Part shown: piece after piece, positions 11,955 through 20,024 of the stretch
Numbering within the stretch: the stretch's first letter is position 1
Layout: each line of letters starts with the position of its first letter
Made by a program: the position numbers and the translations under genes
DNA from: a virus
DNA length: 22,012 nt
Direction: 5' to 3' (one strand)
Virus record (IMG/VR): IMGVR_UViG_3300025759_000792
Coordinates: 1-22,012 of that record
Notes under the pieces: generated by a model
Databases searched by the model: none
Told to the model about the DNA's origin: nothing
The model's input: the letters and a program-made list of their open reading frames with translations, nothing else

Positions 11955-13540
11955 TATGCCATGCTCCCAAAGTGTTCCATTAATTTATACATTACTCTTG
12001 TTCCGCCGTCACGACTTGGGTCGCCGTTAGGAGTTAGAGTAACGATACCGTTGTTTGTGTTCATATCAAACGAACCAGCACCTTTTACAGCTTTGGCTGT
12101 CATTACAAACTCACCGTCAGATAACATTGCAGGTATATCATCCGATGTTTCTGTTCCCGGGCCGTCTATTTGTCCGTCTTTTGGTGGGAAGTCTGCAGGA
12201 TTTATTGGTGGCTCTCCGCCGTCTTTCATCTCTACAACACCACCTTCTGCAAAAGCCATAATACCGTTATGGTCGCCATCTGCTTGATTGTATATAGCAC
12301 CACCCATAGCTGCTTGTCTTGGCTTACCGCCTTCTAATATAGGCATGCCTTCGCCTGTTAAACCGTATTCAACTCTGCTAGGCATTGCTTCGCCTTTTTG
12401 TCTTGCTATCTCAGCGGCTATATTATATCTACCTAATTGGTCCATAGTTGTAAGTGGTGTCAATGGTACGCCTTTGTTCTTTTTGGCTTCTTCATAAGCT
12501 AATTTACCTACTAAACCTGCTAGTCCTGCAATACCCAAGTTACCTAAACCACCTGATTTACTATCACCACCGCCCAATATACCACCCAACATACCGCCTT
12601 CTCTTACAGGGTCGCTTGACTTACCTTTCAAAAAGTCTTCGATTAAACCAATTCTGCTTTGTCCGGGTGTGCCTCCACCAAGTATGCCTCTTAAAAAGTT
12701 TCCTAAACCACCGCTACTTGGTTGTGTTTGTGTGCCTCGTACTTGTGCTAATACCTCTGCAGGTGTGTACAATTTGCCGTCTTTTTCTAGCATGCCTGAC
12801 TCACCCTTGATAGTGTAGTTTTTACTTATAAAGTCCATCTCTTCAGGACTAGGCATATCACTTGAACTTGGCTGATAGCTAACATCCATCATGCCTTCAC
12901 CACCCATATAGTCTACAGGTTGCTCACCACCACTAAACATACCGAAATAACCTTGCTTTTGGTCGTCTGCATATTGTTTCGCCATTCTTTTACCATATTC
13001 TAGTGGATTAAATTTGCCATCTATACTACCTATTCCTGTAAAAGCTTTACCAAAACCACCGCCAATGTCTCTAAATTTTCCTGATGTGATAGATTTTAAA
13101 GCACCGTCTTTACCAAATACTTTTTGACTACCACCTGCAAAAACAGTCATTAAGTCACCAATACCGCCTTCGCCCTTGGCAAGTTTTAACGCAGCACTAC
13201 CTTTTTGATAGACAGCAGCAAAAGGTTGCCACGGTCCGGGTATAATCGCTGCAACAGGTGCTATCTTTTTAACAACCTTCTTAAGGCTTTTTGCTACCTT
13301 TTTAAAGAAACCAAACTCAGGATTACCTGTAATTGGATTAATTGACATTTCACCGCCGACAGTATACTCATTAGGGTCTAAGCCCACTTGCATCATTTCT
13401 CTTTCTAGTCTTTGTCTGGTTTCAGGCGTAATTACAGGTGGAACCACCATTTCTCCTGCTGCAACGTGTGCTAAATAGTTATCTTCATCTCTGCCTAGTC
13501 TTGCTATTCCTTGGCCGCTATTGTCAATTCTATTCATCAT
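11954..13540 (-). CDS. Virion protein with two GE-(M/F)-V motifs and a cationic amphipathic helix (528 aa)
   Basis: Residues 18-35 (DEDNYLAHVAAGEMVVPP) and 460-486 (GPGTETSDDIPAMLSDGEFV and the following MTAKAVK) are two versions of a short motif I know from phage tail and tape-measure-like proteins. MSINPITGNPEFGFF (65-79) leads into KKVAKSLKKVVKKIAPVAAI (80-99), a very basic amphipathic helix. The middle is Gly-rich and low complexity. A further AFAEGGVV motif lies at 429-436. No enzymatic domain. Position after the dioxygenase and before the ejection-type genes, plus a membrane-active-looking helix, suggests a protein that contacts the host envelope or DNA during entry; this is inference. 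Confidence 0.55.
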   Translation of the reverse strand: MMNRIDNSGQGIARLGRDEDNYLAHVAAGEMVVPPVITPETRQRLEREMMQVGLDPNEYTVGGEMSINPITGNPEFGFFKKVAKSLKKVVKKIAPVAAIIPGPWQPFAAVYQKGSAALKLAKGEGGIGDLMTVFAGGSQKVFGKDGALKSITSGKFRDIGGGFGKAFTGIGSIDGKFNPLEYGKRMAKQYADDQKQGYFGMFSGGEQPVDYMGGEGMMDVSYQPSSSDMPSPEEMDFISKNYTIKGESGMLEKDGKLYTPAEVLAQVRGTQTQPSSGGLGNFLRGILGGGTPGQSRIGLIEDFLKGKSSDPVREGGMLGGILGGGDSKSGGLGNLGIAGLAGLVGKLAYEEAKKNKGVPLTPLTTMDQLGRYNIAAEIARQKGEAMPSRVEYGLTGEGMPILEGGKPRQAAMGGAIYNQADGDHNGIMAFAEGGVVEMKDGGEPPINPADFPPKDGQIDGPGTETSDDIPAMLSDGEFVMTAKAVKGAGSFDMNTNNGIVTLTPNGDPSRDGGTRVMYKLMEHFGSMA

Positions 13541-13581
13541 TTCAAAATTTTACCCTATTTTCTGTAGGTTTTACCAACTCT

Positions 13582-14316
13582 TTACATAAATTCTTTCATA
13601 TAATCTCTTGTCTCGTCTTTACATACAAGCCAAAAAACTAATAAATACCTGTCTCCACTTTTAACAGGCAGTCCTCTATGCATGTGAGTTAGGCTTGGAA
13701 ATATTAAAGCATTGCCTGTAGGCAAAGGCTCAACAATCCCTTTACGCATAAACTCAGTACCACCGCCTTCATAATCTCCTGTATTCAGGGGTACTACTAT
13801 ACTTATATCAGAACTAGCATCGTGATGCCATGCTCCTTGTTTTTTATCTCTTAAATTGTAATTAGCTATCTGTATGTTACCACCTGTAACACACCTGTTC
13901 CAAATGCTTAGCAATATTGGATTAATAACCCTATCAACCACCTGCATCAGCGAATGATATAGCTGTGGACACTTTTCATATAAAACAATCTCTGGTATCT
14001 GTCTCAGCTCGTCCTCTTCTTGATTTGGCTCAAAACCAAAATGTTTGGTCATATTGTGCATTTCATCAATTAATAAAGTACAAAACTCTTGTGAGAATAA
14101 AGGTACTGTATGCACATCCTTTAACGGTTCTTTGATGATATTATTTAAAGGAAGGTTGTCTAGTGAATCTAGCTTTTCATTATAAAAGTCACCTAATATA
14201 GGCAATGTTTCTTTAGTTTTAGCTAGTGTTTCTTTTTCTACAAACCAATCTGAAGCAAAGCCAAGTAAAAGATTTTTAAGCTCATACTCTAATTCAGCCT
14301 TGGTTTGTGCCAACAT
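13582..14316 (-). CDS. 2-oxoglutarate/Fe(II)-dependent dioxygenase (prolyl-4-hydroxylase-like)
   Basis: A 244-aa protein with the P4H-type double-stranded beta-helix signature in its C-terminal half: WHHDASSD (163-170) provides the HxD iron ligands (His164, Asp166), HMHRGLPV (211-218) the distal histidine (probably His213), and GDRYLLVFW (221-229) the arginine that anchors 2-oxoglutarate (Arg223). YEGGGTEF (182-189) is the usual strand between them. The N-terminal half is helical and unassigned. It lies inside the virion operon, four bases after a small tail gene, which suggests that it hydroxylates a virion or host protein, or is carried in the particle. Catalysis is supported by the complete motif set; the substrate is unknown. 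Confidence 0.85.
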   Translation of the reverse strand: MLAQTKAELEYELKNLLLGFASDWFVEKETLAKTKETLPILGDFYNEKLDSLDNLPLNNIIKEPLKDVHTVPLFSQEFCTLLIDEMHNMTKHFGFEPNQEEDELRQIPEIVLYEKCPQLYHSLMQVVDRVINPILLSIWNRCVTGGNIQIANYNLRDKKQGAWHHDASSDISIVVPLNTGDYEGGGTEFMRKGIVEPLPTGNALIFPSLTHMHRGLPVKSGDRYLLVFWLVCKDETRDYMKEFM

Positions 14317-14320
14317 AAGC

Positions 14321-14680
14321 TTATTGTGGTGCTACTAATGAAACCGCCATCATAAAGTCATCCATATCAAAGTCAGGCTCTTGACTTAATACCTGTATTA
14401 ATCTCTCTACAGCTTGTCTTGATATCTCTGAATCAAGTGGGTTGTTGAGTATAGCCATAACCTCTGCTTCAAATCCTGCTTCAACCAAGGGCATAAATAT
14501 CTCTTGCATAGCTTGTTCTTTAGACATTTGTATTTCAGCCATACCTTCTTGTTGCGACATTTGTGCCATACCGCTTTCTTGTGGCATCTCAGCCATACCG
14601 CCTTCTTGAAAACGCATAGGTCTTTGATTTGACTCTACATTTTTTAGTAAATTATTTATTCTTTCTCTTAAATCTGCCAT
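14321..14680 (-). CDS. Small virion-operon protein with GMA repeats (119 aa)
   Basis: The N-terminus is a basic helix (MADLRERINNLLKNVE). Residues 25-50 consist of three imperfect repeats of about nine residues (QEGGMAEMP, QESGMAQMS, QQEGMAEIQ), the first within RFQEGG, a motif also near the start of the 454-aa protein. The C-terminal two-thirds is acidic and helical, ending DMDDFMMAVSLVAPQ. Family not recognised. Close coupling to the flanking genes and the shared motif point to a structural or assembly role, perhaps docking to the other QEGG proteins. Confidence 0.6.
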   Translation of the reverse strand: MADLRERINNLLKNVESNQRPMRFQEGGMAEMPQESGMAQMSQQEGMAEIQMSKEQAMQEIFMPLVEAGFEAEVMAILNNPLDSEISRQAVERLIQVLSQEPDFDMDDFMMAVSLVAPQ

Positions 14681-14688
14681 TTTGCTTC

Positions 14689-15018
14689 CTATGTTATGTT
14701 AACTGATATGTCGCCACCTGTAATCACTGAAACAGTGCCTAAGCTTGTAGTAGCTTCATAACCTGCAGTATTTGGATTTTCTGTTAAATCTATCCAACTA
14801 TTGCCACTATATACCTGTAATACGTTCAGCGTTGTATTCCATATTACATCACCTTGTAAAAAATTCAATTCTGCTACTTCTGTAGCGTTAAACCTAGGTG
14901 TTCTATTTGGGTCAAATTGACCTAAATTAATTTCTAAAACCCTTACAAGCCTATTAAAAACCTCAGGGCTTACCTCTTGCATTGCTAAAGGCAGCCTACT
15001 TGGTAAAAGCTTAGCCAT
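14689..15018 (-). CDS. Small tail-associated protein (109 aa)
   Basis: Starts inside the stop overlap of the 620-aa tail hub gene. The N-terminal half is a helical segment (SPEVFNRLVRVLEINLGQFD, 18-37) that could trimerise; the C-terminal half is beta-like, with ELNFLQGDVIWNTTLNVLQVY and a GNSWIDL strand, then Thr/Ser/Val-rich sequence. I recall similar sequences beside the tail hub gene of marine podoviruses, but no function. A helix followed by a beta tip suits a tail needle, fibre-attachment or trimeric spike protein; this is inference. Confidence 0.55.
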   Translation of the reverse strand: MAKLLPSRLPLAMQEVSPEVFNRLVRVLEINLGQFDPNRTPRFNATEVAELNFLQGDVIWNTTLNVLQVYSGNSWIDLTENPNTAGYEATTSLGTVSVITGGDISVNIT

Positions 15019-16880
15019 TATCTTCTACCGTCAGGGTTTATATCTAACCTTGTATATCCAAGTCTCCACTTATAACCTGTTCTGTTATCAACAGCAGCAT
15101 CATCATCACTTTGTAATCTCAGTACAGCTTGTCTACCTCTTGCTCTTACATGTACTTGGTCTGTGTTATTTGATATATCTGTAGTTGCTCTCGTTGTTAA
15201 CGAATCGCCCGGTGCATTTCTAGTTTTTAGCAACATGTTTATTTGTGGAACTCCGGATTCAACATTGGTGCCGTAAAATTTAACATCAGGTATCATTCTT
15301 CTTATGAAAGTAAAGCTGTTACCTTCTTGCAAATCAAAGTCTGAACTTTCAATAAAGACACCATCCATAGGAGAACCGTCAGCGTCATCACCGTCTTCTT
15401 GGTTATATATGTAATTGTTTGCTGTAGCTAATGGCTTACCAAACACGTTTTGGTCAATCCAAGCAGTTCTTACTAATTGACCGATAGACCATACGCCCTC
15501 TAAGTAATTGTAAATAACATACCTTGATATTTCTTCTGTACCATCGCTTTCAGCCGGGTAAAACCACCAAACCTCATTGTATTCTTTATTTAATACCGCA
15601 AAGACCTTAAAGGCTTGTCCTAGGTCTAAATCTTCTTGTACATAGCTTAAAACGCTGCAAGGCAGTTTTTGTACCGAACCTGTATAAGAGTAAAAACCAT
15701 CATCACCCATCCAAAATACGCCGTTAGGTGCGTTAATGGCTGCATTAGGTCCAATCATACCTGTGCCTTCATTAATTAAATTAACTGCAAATGTAAGCGG
15801 TGGTCCAACAAACTGCATGCTATACATAGATGTATCAGTCCAAATGAGTATTTCCTGTCTTGCTCTTAAACCGCCTCGTATCTCACTACCTGCTGATAAT
15901 CTGACAGAACCTGCTGTGTTAGTAGTTTGTGGTTCCCATTCGGTAATAGTTTCTTGGTCTGAGAAAGCAACAAGCATTGGGTCAGAACTGCCTGACCTTG
16001 CACCTCCTACTATTGGGTCAGCACCTAACACGATAACGTGTCTGTCGATATCACTGACAATGCTTTGTAGTCCTAAGGTTGGTGCTAAGTTAGCACCTGA
16101 CAAAGATGTAATGTTTACAGCTCTAGTGCTTGTGCCGTTTGATTCATCCCAATAAAATATACCACCGCCTCTAGGGTGCAATATCAAATCTTCACCAAAG
16201 TTATCAGAAGACCATAATCTTAGTTGGTTTGTAAAAGAAATGCTTGAGGATGAACCGTAAGCACCTTGACCCCAATTACCAGAACCAAAACCTGTTGATT
16301 GAACAAAATTATCTAAGCCAACATTAAGCTGATAAGCAGCATCTGTGGCACTACCGCCGTTACCTGTGTCGCTACTATTTGCAGTAGCAGTAGCTGTAAA
16401 CGTATAGGTATCAGCAGACGGCACAGAGGTAATCTCATACTCTTGGTTTAAAACCACTGCTGTTATATTGCCGCCTAAAGATACTGCTGAACTAAAAGTA
16501 ACAAAGTCACCTAATACAGCACCATGAGATGAATCAGTCGCTGTTATAGTTGCAGAGCCGTCAGTTGCTGCAAAGGTTACGCTGTTAGTGGTGTTTTTTC
16601 TAATTGGCGTAATATCATTTATGCCGTTACCTTCTGCTATGTATGCTTTTTTATGTGTGCCTACAAAAAGATATTTATTACCTTCTATAGATATCCACGG
16701 AAACAGATTACGAGCTGTGCCAAGAAAAGTAGATTCAATGAACTTTGTCCATCCACCTATTTTTTCTACAAAACCCTTACGAAATCTAACAAGAGAACCA
16801 TCAAACCAACCTCCTGCGTTGGTGTAGCTTGTTCCTTCTCTATCTATTCCTGCTTTAAATTGAAACTTTGCAAACGGCAT
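15018..16880 (-). CDS. Tail hub/nozzle protein, P22 gp10-like (packaged-DNA stabilisation)
   Basis: A 620-aa, beta-rich protein. The N-terminus (FQFKAGIDREGTSYTNAGGW, then SLVRFRKGFVEKIGGW) and the repeated strand pattern (RNLFPWISIEGNKYLFVGTH, 57-76) match the beta-propeller-like proteins that form the distal tail hub in P22-type podoviruses and retain packaged DNA. Residues about 98-187 look like an inserted Ig-like domain (TDGSATITATDSSHGAVLGD, then EYEITSVPSADTYTFTA) that is common in this family. Ends DINPDGRR. It lies downstream of the adaptor genes as expected for a late tail assembly module. The family call rests on pattern memory; a tail tubular protein B analogue of T7-type phages is the alternative. 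Confidence 0.65.
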   Translation of the reverse strand: MPFAKFQFKAGIDREGTSYTNAGGWFDGSLVRFRKGFVEKIGGWTKFIESTFLGTARNLFPWISIEGNKYLFVGTHKKAYIAEGNGINDITPIRKNTTNSVTFAATDGSATITATDSSHGAVLGDFVTFSSAVSLGGNITAVVLNQEYEITSVPSADTYTFTATATANSSDTGNGGSATDAAYQLNVGLDNFVQSTGFGSGNWGQGAYGSSSSISFTNQLRLWSSDNFGEDLILHPRGGGIFYWDESNGTSTRAVNITSLSGANLAPTLGLQSIVSDIDRHVIVLGADPIVGGARSGSSDPMLVAFSDQETITEWEPQTTNTAGSVRLSAGSEIRGGLRARQEILIWTDTSMYSMQFVGPPLTFAVNLINEGTGMIGPNAAINAPNGVFWMGDDGFYSYTGSVQKLPCSVLSYVQEDLDLGQAFKVFAVLNKEYNEVWWFYPAESDGTEEISRYVIYNYLEGVWSIGQLVRTAWIDQNVFGKPLATANNYIYNQEDGDDADGSPMDGVFIESSDFDLQEGNSFTFIRRMIPDVKFYGTNVESGVPQINMLLKTRNAPGDSLTTRATTDISNNTDQVHVRARGRQAVLRLQSDDDAAVDNRTGYKWRLGYTRLDINPDGRR

Positions 16881-16890
16881 GTTTCATCTT

Positions 16891-17319
16891 TTAAGCTATT
16901 CTTATTATAGCTGTCGAAGCCGCTTTTGCTGGAAATACAATAGTAAAGTCACCTGCTGTGGATGTTTTGTCTCCACCAAAGTCAATTGTTGCTACAGACT
17001 TATTTGAGTCACTTGAGTTATATATCATACAACCTCTAGCTGTAATTGTAGCTGTACTAAAAGTTAAGTCACTAAAATCAGTTACCGCTGTTGTGCCTGT
17101 AGAAGACGGAGTTACGTTTGTAAGGTTTGCACCGCCTGAGGTATAGTTTGTGCCACTAGCTTGACCTGTAGTAGTAAAAGCTGTTGTTGTAGCACCCAAA
17201 GTAGCTGAACTTGTATACAAAGCTAATTTAAAAGTGTCTCCACTTGAATTAGTAAAATTGTGTGTTCCTGTTAATAGCTCTACTTTAAAGCTGGTTGTTA
17301 ATGTTGATGATATTGCCAT
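16891..17319 (-). CDS. Small Thr/Ser-rich beta-sheet virion protein (142 aa)
   Basis: Almost entirely predicted beta strand, rich in Thr, Ser, Gly and Ala, with no Cys other than Cys97 and no enzyme motif. The N-terminal FKVELLTGTHNFTN (11-24) and FKLALYTSSATLG (30-42) patterns resemble a family of small phage proteins I have seen next to tail genes; their role is usually given as structural (decoration, tail or fibre-like). AAGG lies about eight bases before the ATG. It is immediately upstream of the tail hub gene. Head decoration or tail-surface protein are both possible. Confidence 0.6.
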   Translation of the reverse strand: MAISSTLTTSFKVELLTGTHNFTNSSGDTFKLALYTSSATLGATTTAFTTTGQASGTNYTSGGANLTNVTPSSTGTTAVTDFSDLTFSTATITARGCMIYNSSDSNKSVATIDFGGDKTSTAGDFTIVFPAKAASTAIIRIA

Positions 17320-17320
17320 A

Positions 17321-17620
17321 TTAAATACCTTTTATAATTTTTGCTAAATCCTCACTACCTCCTGCAGATAAATCCTGAATCAGGGTAGCTTTATATGATT
17401 TTATAGCATTTTCAATATATATCAAACATACTTTATAAATTAAATCTCTATAAGCTCTAGCCTGTGCTTTAACGTGTTGCTCATTATCGTCAGAAACACC
17501 GACAATTTTATCTGTTAATTGTTCTGCCCAGAACTCAGGCGGATGACCGCCGAACTTAGTAGTAGCGACCTCAACCATTCCAAGTTCAGGCACTCCATCA
17601 GGTGTTATTTTTATTACCAT
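17321..17620 (-). CDS. Conserved small phage protein (99 aa), unknown
   Basis: The sequence has a short beta hairpin (IKITPDGVPELGMVEV), then FGGHPPEFWAEQ (23-34) and a long helical C-terminus with AYRDLIYKVCLIYIENAIKS (56-75). The GGHPPEFWAE segment followed by two helices is a pattern I recall from many marine phage genomes between adaptor and tail genes, never with a known function. It overlaps the 243-aa gene by seven bases, so they are coupled. A chaperone or small assembly component is plausible. Confidence 0.65.
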   Translation of the reverse strand: MVIKITPDGVPELGMVEVATTKFGGHPPEFWAEQLTDKIVGVSDDNEQHVKAQARAYRDLIYKVCLIYIENAIKSYKATLIQDLSAGGSEDLAKIIKGI

Positions 17621-18345
17621 TTTTCTGGCTCCGGTGGTTGTAAATGACTATCATACCTATCTGCCATTTGTGGCAGTATTTGTTTTTTTTGTACTTTAAG
17701 TTCACTCATTTTTTTAACCTCCATGCCATCTTTACCTGCTACAGGTATATATGGGTCTGCAAGCCTATGGTAGCCATACAATCTTTGTTGTCCGGGTATA
17801 TTAGTATCAAGCAAAGTGCTGCTTGATGCTACCTCTACCTGTATACCTTTTTCCATACATTTTACTAACCAAAACTCCACACAAGCTCTGCCTGCTTCTG
17901 CAAAATAAAGATTGTTTTTATAAGTAAAATCTATTCCAAAAAGTTTTATGTTTGATACATCGTTCCAATATGCGAAGGCTACAGCATAAGCAACAGTATT
18001 GTTTAAGTAATGACAATTGGTTGCTTTTACTATTTCTTGTATTGGGTATTCAACAAGGTTTTTACACCTTGCATCGTTTTCACAGGTATAAATTGGCTTG
18101 TTATGATTTGTGAGCAGTTCTTTCATGCAACCAGTTTGGCCGCCTGCATCTTGTGTATCTAAAAACCTACTAGGTGGGTCCATCATAAATACTCTGTCGT
18201 GAAATATTACAGAAGCTACTGCGTTTATAGCCCACACCTCATCAAAATGTACGCTATGCGATTTAGCCATATTATAGTCAAACCAGCTTTTACCTAGTCC
18301 AACAATGGCAACGGTTTTACCGTTAAGTTTTTTTATTGGTTTCAT
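17614..18345 (-). CDS. Rossmann-fold protein (DUF115/MptE-like or glycosyltransferase-like)
   Basis: A 243-aa protein starting with a basic tail and then KTVAIVGLGKSW (10-21), a glycine-rich nucleotide-binding loop after a hydrophobic strand. WAINAVASVIFHDRVFMMDP (38-57) and KLFGIDFTY (133-141) are further Rossmann-type strands ending in acidic residues. The set resembles DUF115-like proteins related to 6-hydroxymethylpterin pyrophosphokinase MptE and some sugar-phosphate transferases, which turn up in phage late operons. No zinc motif. It could modify a virion protein or a sugar. The exact activity is not readable from the sequence. Confidence 0.6.
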   Translation of the reverse strand: MKPIKKLNGKTVAIVGLGKSWFDYNMAKSHSVHFDEVWAINAVASVIFHDRVFMMDPPSRFLDTQDAGGQTGCMKELLTNHNKPIYTCENDARCKNLVEYPIQEIVKATNCHYLNNTVAYAVAFAYWNDVSNIKLFGIDFTYKNNLYFAEAGRACVEFWLVKCMEKGIQVEVASSSTLLDTNIPGQQRLYGYHRLADPYIPVAGKDGMEVKKMSELKVQKKQILPQMADRYDSHLQPPEPEKW

Positions 18346-18367
18346 TTTCTCTCTCTCTATTTGAAAC

Positions 18368-19015
18368 TTATGTTACATTTGTTCTTAGTGAATCATACCT
18401 CATTTCATCCCTAGTATCTCGTCCTTCTCCTAGGTTTTTAAGTCGTAATAACCCTTCTTTAAATCTAGCCTCATATAACCCAATTTCTGCTGGGTCTAGT
18501 TTTAAAAATATTGCACCCTCTAATAAACAACCGTATAACAGGGTGTCAGGTGCTTCTGTTGATAAATATGTTGTACCTGAGTCACTACCTGTAGTTAAAG
18601 ATACAGGTTTAGCCAAGTAATGCAGCTCCATAGAATAGTTTGCGTCAGGAACAGGAGCTATCTCAAATGTTGTTTGGTCAAATATGGCATAGTATCTTGG
18701 TTTGCCTCTTGTTGTTGTATCAGAAACGTACTCTTTAATAAAAGAATTATGCTTTAAATCTAAGTAATCATAGTTATTAGAACTTATAACAGCCAAAGAA
18801 AAGGGTGCTAAAAAATCGTTTGGTGTAGTTAAAAATCTATTATCTTGCGAGACATTACCTGATACATTCTTTCTTTGGTCAGGTATTTGTACTGCTTTGA
18901 GTATTCTTTCTTCTGCTTGTTCAATAAAAGTATTTAGATTATTAACAAATGTAGTTTCATCTGTTTCTAAATAATCTTGTATCGCAGTTTTTAATGTAGC
19001 TAATGTAAAACTCAT
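18368..19015 (-). CDS. Phage head-to-tail adaptor protein (SU10-adaptor-like)
   Basis: A 215-aa protein with an N-terminal helical layout (LKTAIQDYLETDETTFVNNL, then NTFIEQAEERILKAVQIPDQ) typical of the helical-bundle adaptors below the portal in short-tailed phages. The middle is beta-rich (DFLAPFSLAVIS and RYYAIFDQTTFEIAPVPD, as in adaptor beta domains), and a helical C-terminus (RFKEGLLRLKNLGEGRD) completes the ring-forming protein. Overlaps the zinc-ribbon gene by four bases. Together with the 231-aa gene it may form a two-component connector. Confidence 0.7.
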   Translation of the reverse strand: MSFTLATLKTAIQDYLETDETTFVNNLNTFIEQAEERILKAVQIPDQRKNVSGNVSQDNRFLTTPNDFLAPFSLAVISSNNYDYLDLKHNSFIKEYVSDTTTRGKPRYYAIFDQTTFEIAPVPDANYSMELHYLAKPVSLTTGSDSGTTYLSTEAPDTLLYGCLLEGAIFLKLDPAEIGLYEARFKEGLLRLKNLGEGRDTRDEMRYDSLRTNVT

Positions 19016-19329
19016 GATGTTGTTATTGTAACTGTACCTAAAGCACTTGTCATGCTGTCAGGTATTGTTAGCTTTGTACCTATAATACCTAAATCATAAT
19101 TAGTATATACAATGAAACTCGTTGGCGAAACACTTATATCAGGTCTTGGCTCTCTTACTGCTTGTGGGTCTGCTACGTTAGTAACAGGTTCTAGTTGTGG
19201 ATGTTTGGTTTCATAGCACTCAGGACAGGTTTTTAAACCGTTCCATTCTTTGCGAAGTTCTCTTAAGCCGTATCTAAAACCACACCTATCGCAAATACCA
19301 TAAGCGTTTTTGTTAGAAGCAAAAGCCAT
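19012..19329 (-). CDS. Zinc-ribbon virion protein (105 aa)
   Basis: The N-terminal 40 residues contain CDRC (13-16) and CPEC (35-38), a C-x2-C-x18-C-x2-C zinc ribbon; the rest (52-105) is beta-rich with PDISVSPTSFIVYTNYD and a Thr/Ile-rich C-terminus. It lies between two adaptor-type genes and overlaps both neighbours by one to four bases. A zinc-ribbon head on a beta domain suggests a structural plug or connector component rather than a transcription factor. I recall similar sequences in environmental marine phages, without function. Confidence 0.65.
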   Translation of the reverse strand: MAFASNKNAYGICDRCGFRYGLRELRKEWNGLKTCPECYETKHPQLEPVTNVADPQAVREPRPDISVSPTSFIVYTNYDLGIIGTKLTIPDSMTSALGTVTITTS

Positions 19330-20024
19330 TATGCAATATTGTAATTTGAAATATCAGGCGTGATTCTTAATGATGCTCTATCTTCATCAGCATCCAAAGC
19401 TCTTTGGAACTCTTCTTCGTATATTTGTTTTAGTAAGCCTGTTCTTTCAGGGTTTTTCTTTATTGATATGTAGTATGCAAGACCTGCAGCCAAACAAGGA
19501 TAAAACCTAAACGGCATTTGCAAAGTATTTGTTGCCGCATCTACGTCATCCATTCTTGTTAATACGTTTAAATGTACTGTGTATTTGCTTGTTTCATCAG
19601 GTGTAGGGTACACGCTGATTGTTGGTGATATTTGTTTGTCTACAAAGAATTGAAGTGGCTGTCCTTGTGTAGATTTATTCGGTACAGCAGAATATTCGCT
19701 TCTTGAAAGTCTTGTCATCTGTATGTCTGAGTTTTCAGAGTTTACAGTTTGTCTCACAAAAGCATCTAGCACATCAATAGCCGCTGTGCTAACAGAAGAA
19801 TCTACGTTATAAGTTGTTGTGCCTTCTACCATAGCAATAGTCTTTTCTTGTATGGTCCATTGGTTTAATCCACGGTTTGCCCACTCAGCAAGTAATAAAT
19901 TAAGACTTCTTCTTGCAGTTCTTAAATCGTAAGCCGTTCTAAGCTCTAAGCCACATCGTTCAAATGCTTCTTCAATGTAATCAGCTACATCTAATTCAAA
20001 GTCTTTTGAGCCTGAAACTGCCAT
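19329..20024 (-). CDS. Tail adaptor protein, P22 gp4-like
   Basis: A 231-aa protein with a helical N-terminus (VADYIEEAFERCGLELRTAY, 13-32; ARRSLNLLLAEWANRGLNQW), a beta-rich middle (TTTYNVDSSVSTAAI; ISPTISVYPTPDETSKYTVH), and a C-terminal helix (LLKQIYEEEFQRALDADEDR). This is the architecture of the gp4-type tail accessory factors that bind the portal and close the head after packaging. Position right after the head-proximal small proteins and before another adaptor supports it. The start ATG at 20024 follows the 98-aa gene by three bases. Confidence 0.7.
   Translation of the reverse strand: MAVSGSKDFELDVADYIEEAFERCGLELRTAYDLRTARRSLNLLLAEWANRGLNQWTIQEKTIAMVEGTTTYNVDSSVSTAAIDVLDAFVRQTVNSENSDIQMTRLSRSEYSAVPNKSTQGQPLQFFVDKQISPTISVYPTPDETSKYTVHLNVLTRMDDVDAATNTLQMPFRFYPCLAAGLAYYISIKKNPERTGLLKQIYEEEFQRALDADEDRASLRITPDISNYNIA

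Noticed and set aside
15736-16155. Plus-strand 139-codon frame opposite the tail hub gene
   Set aside because: The minus-strand 620-aa protein has a recognisable beta-propeller-type sequence over the same bases; the plus frame shows no motif or ribosome site.
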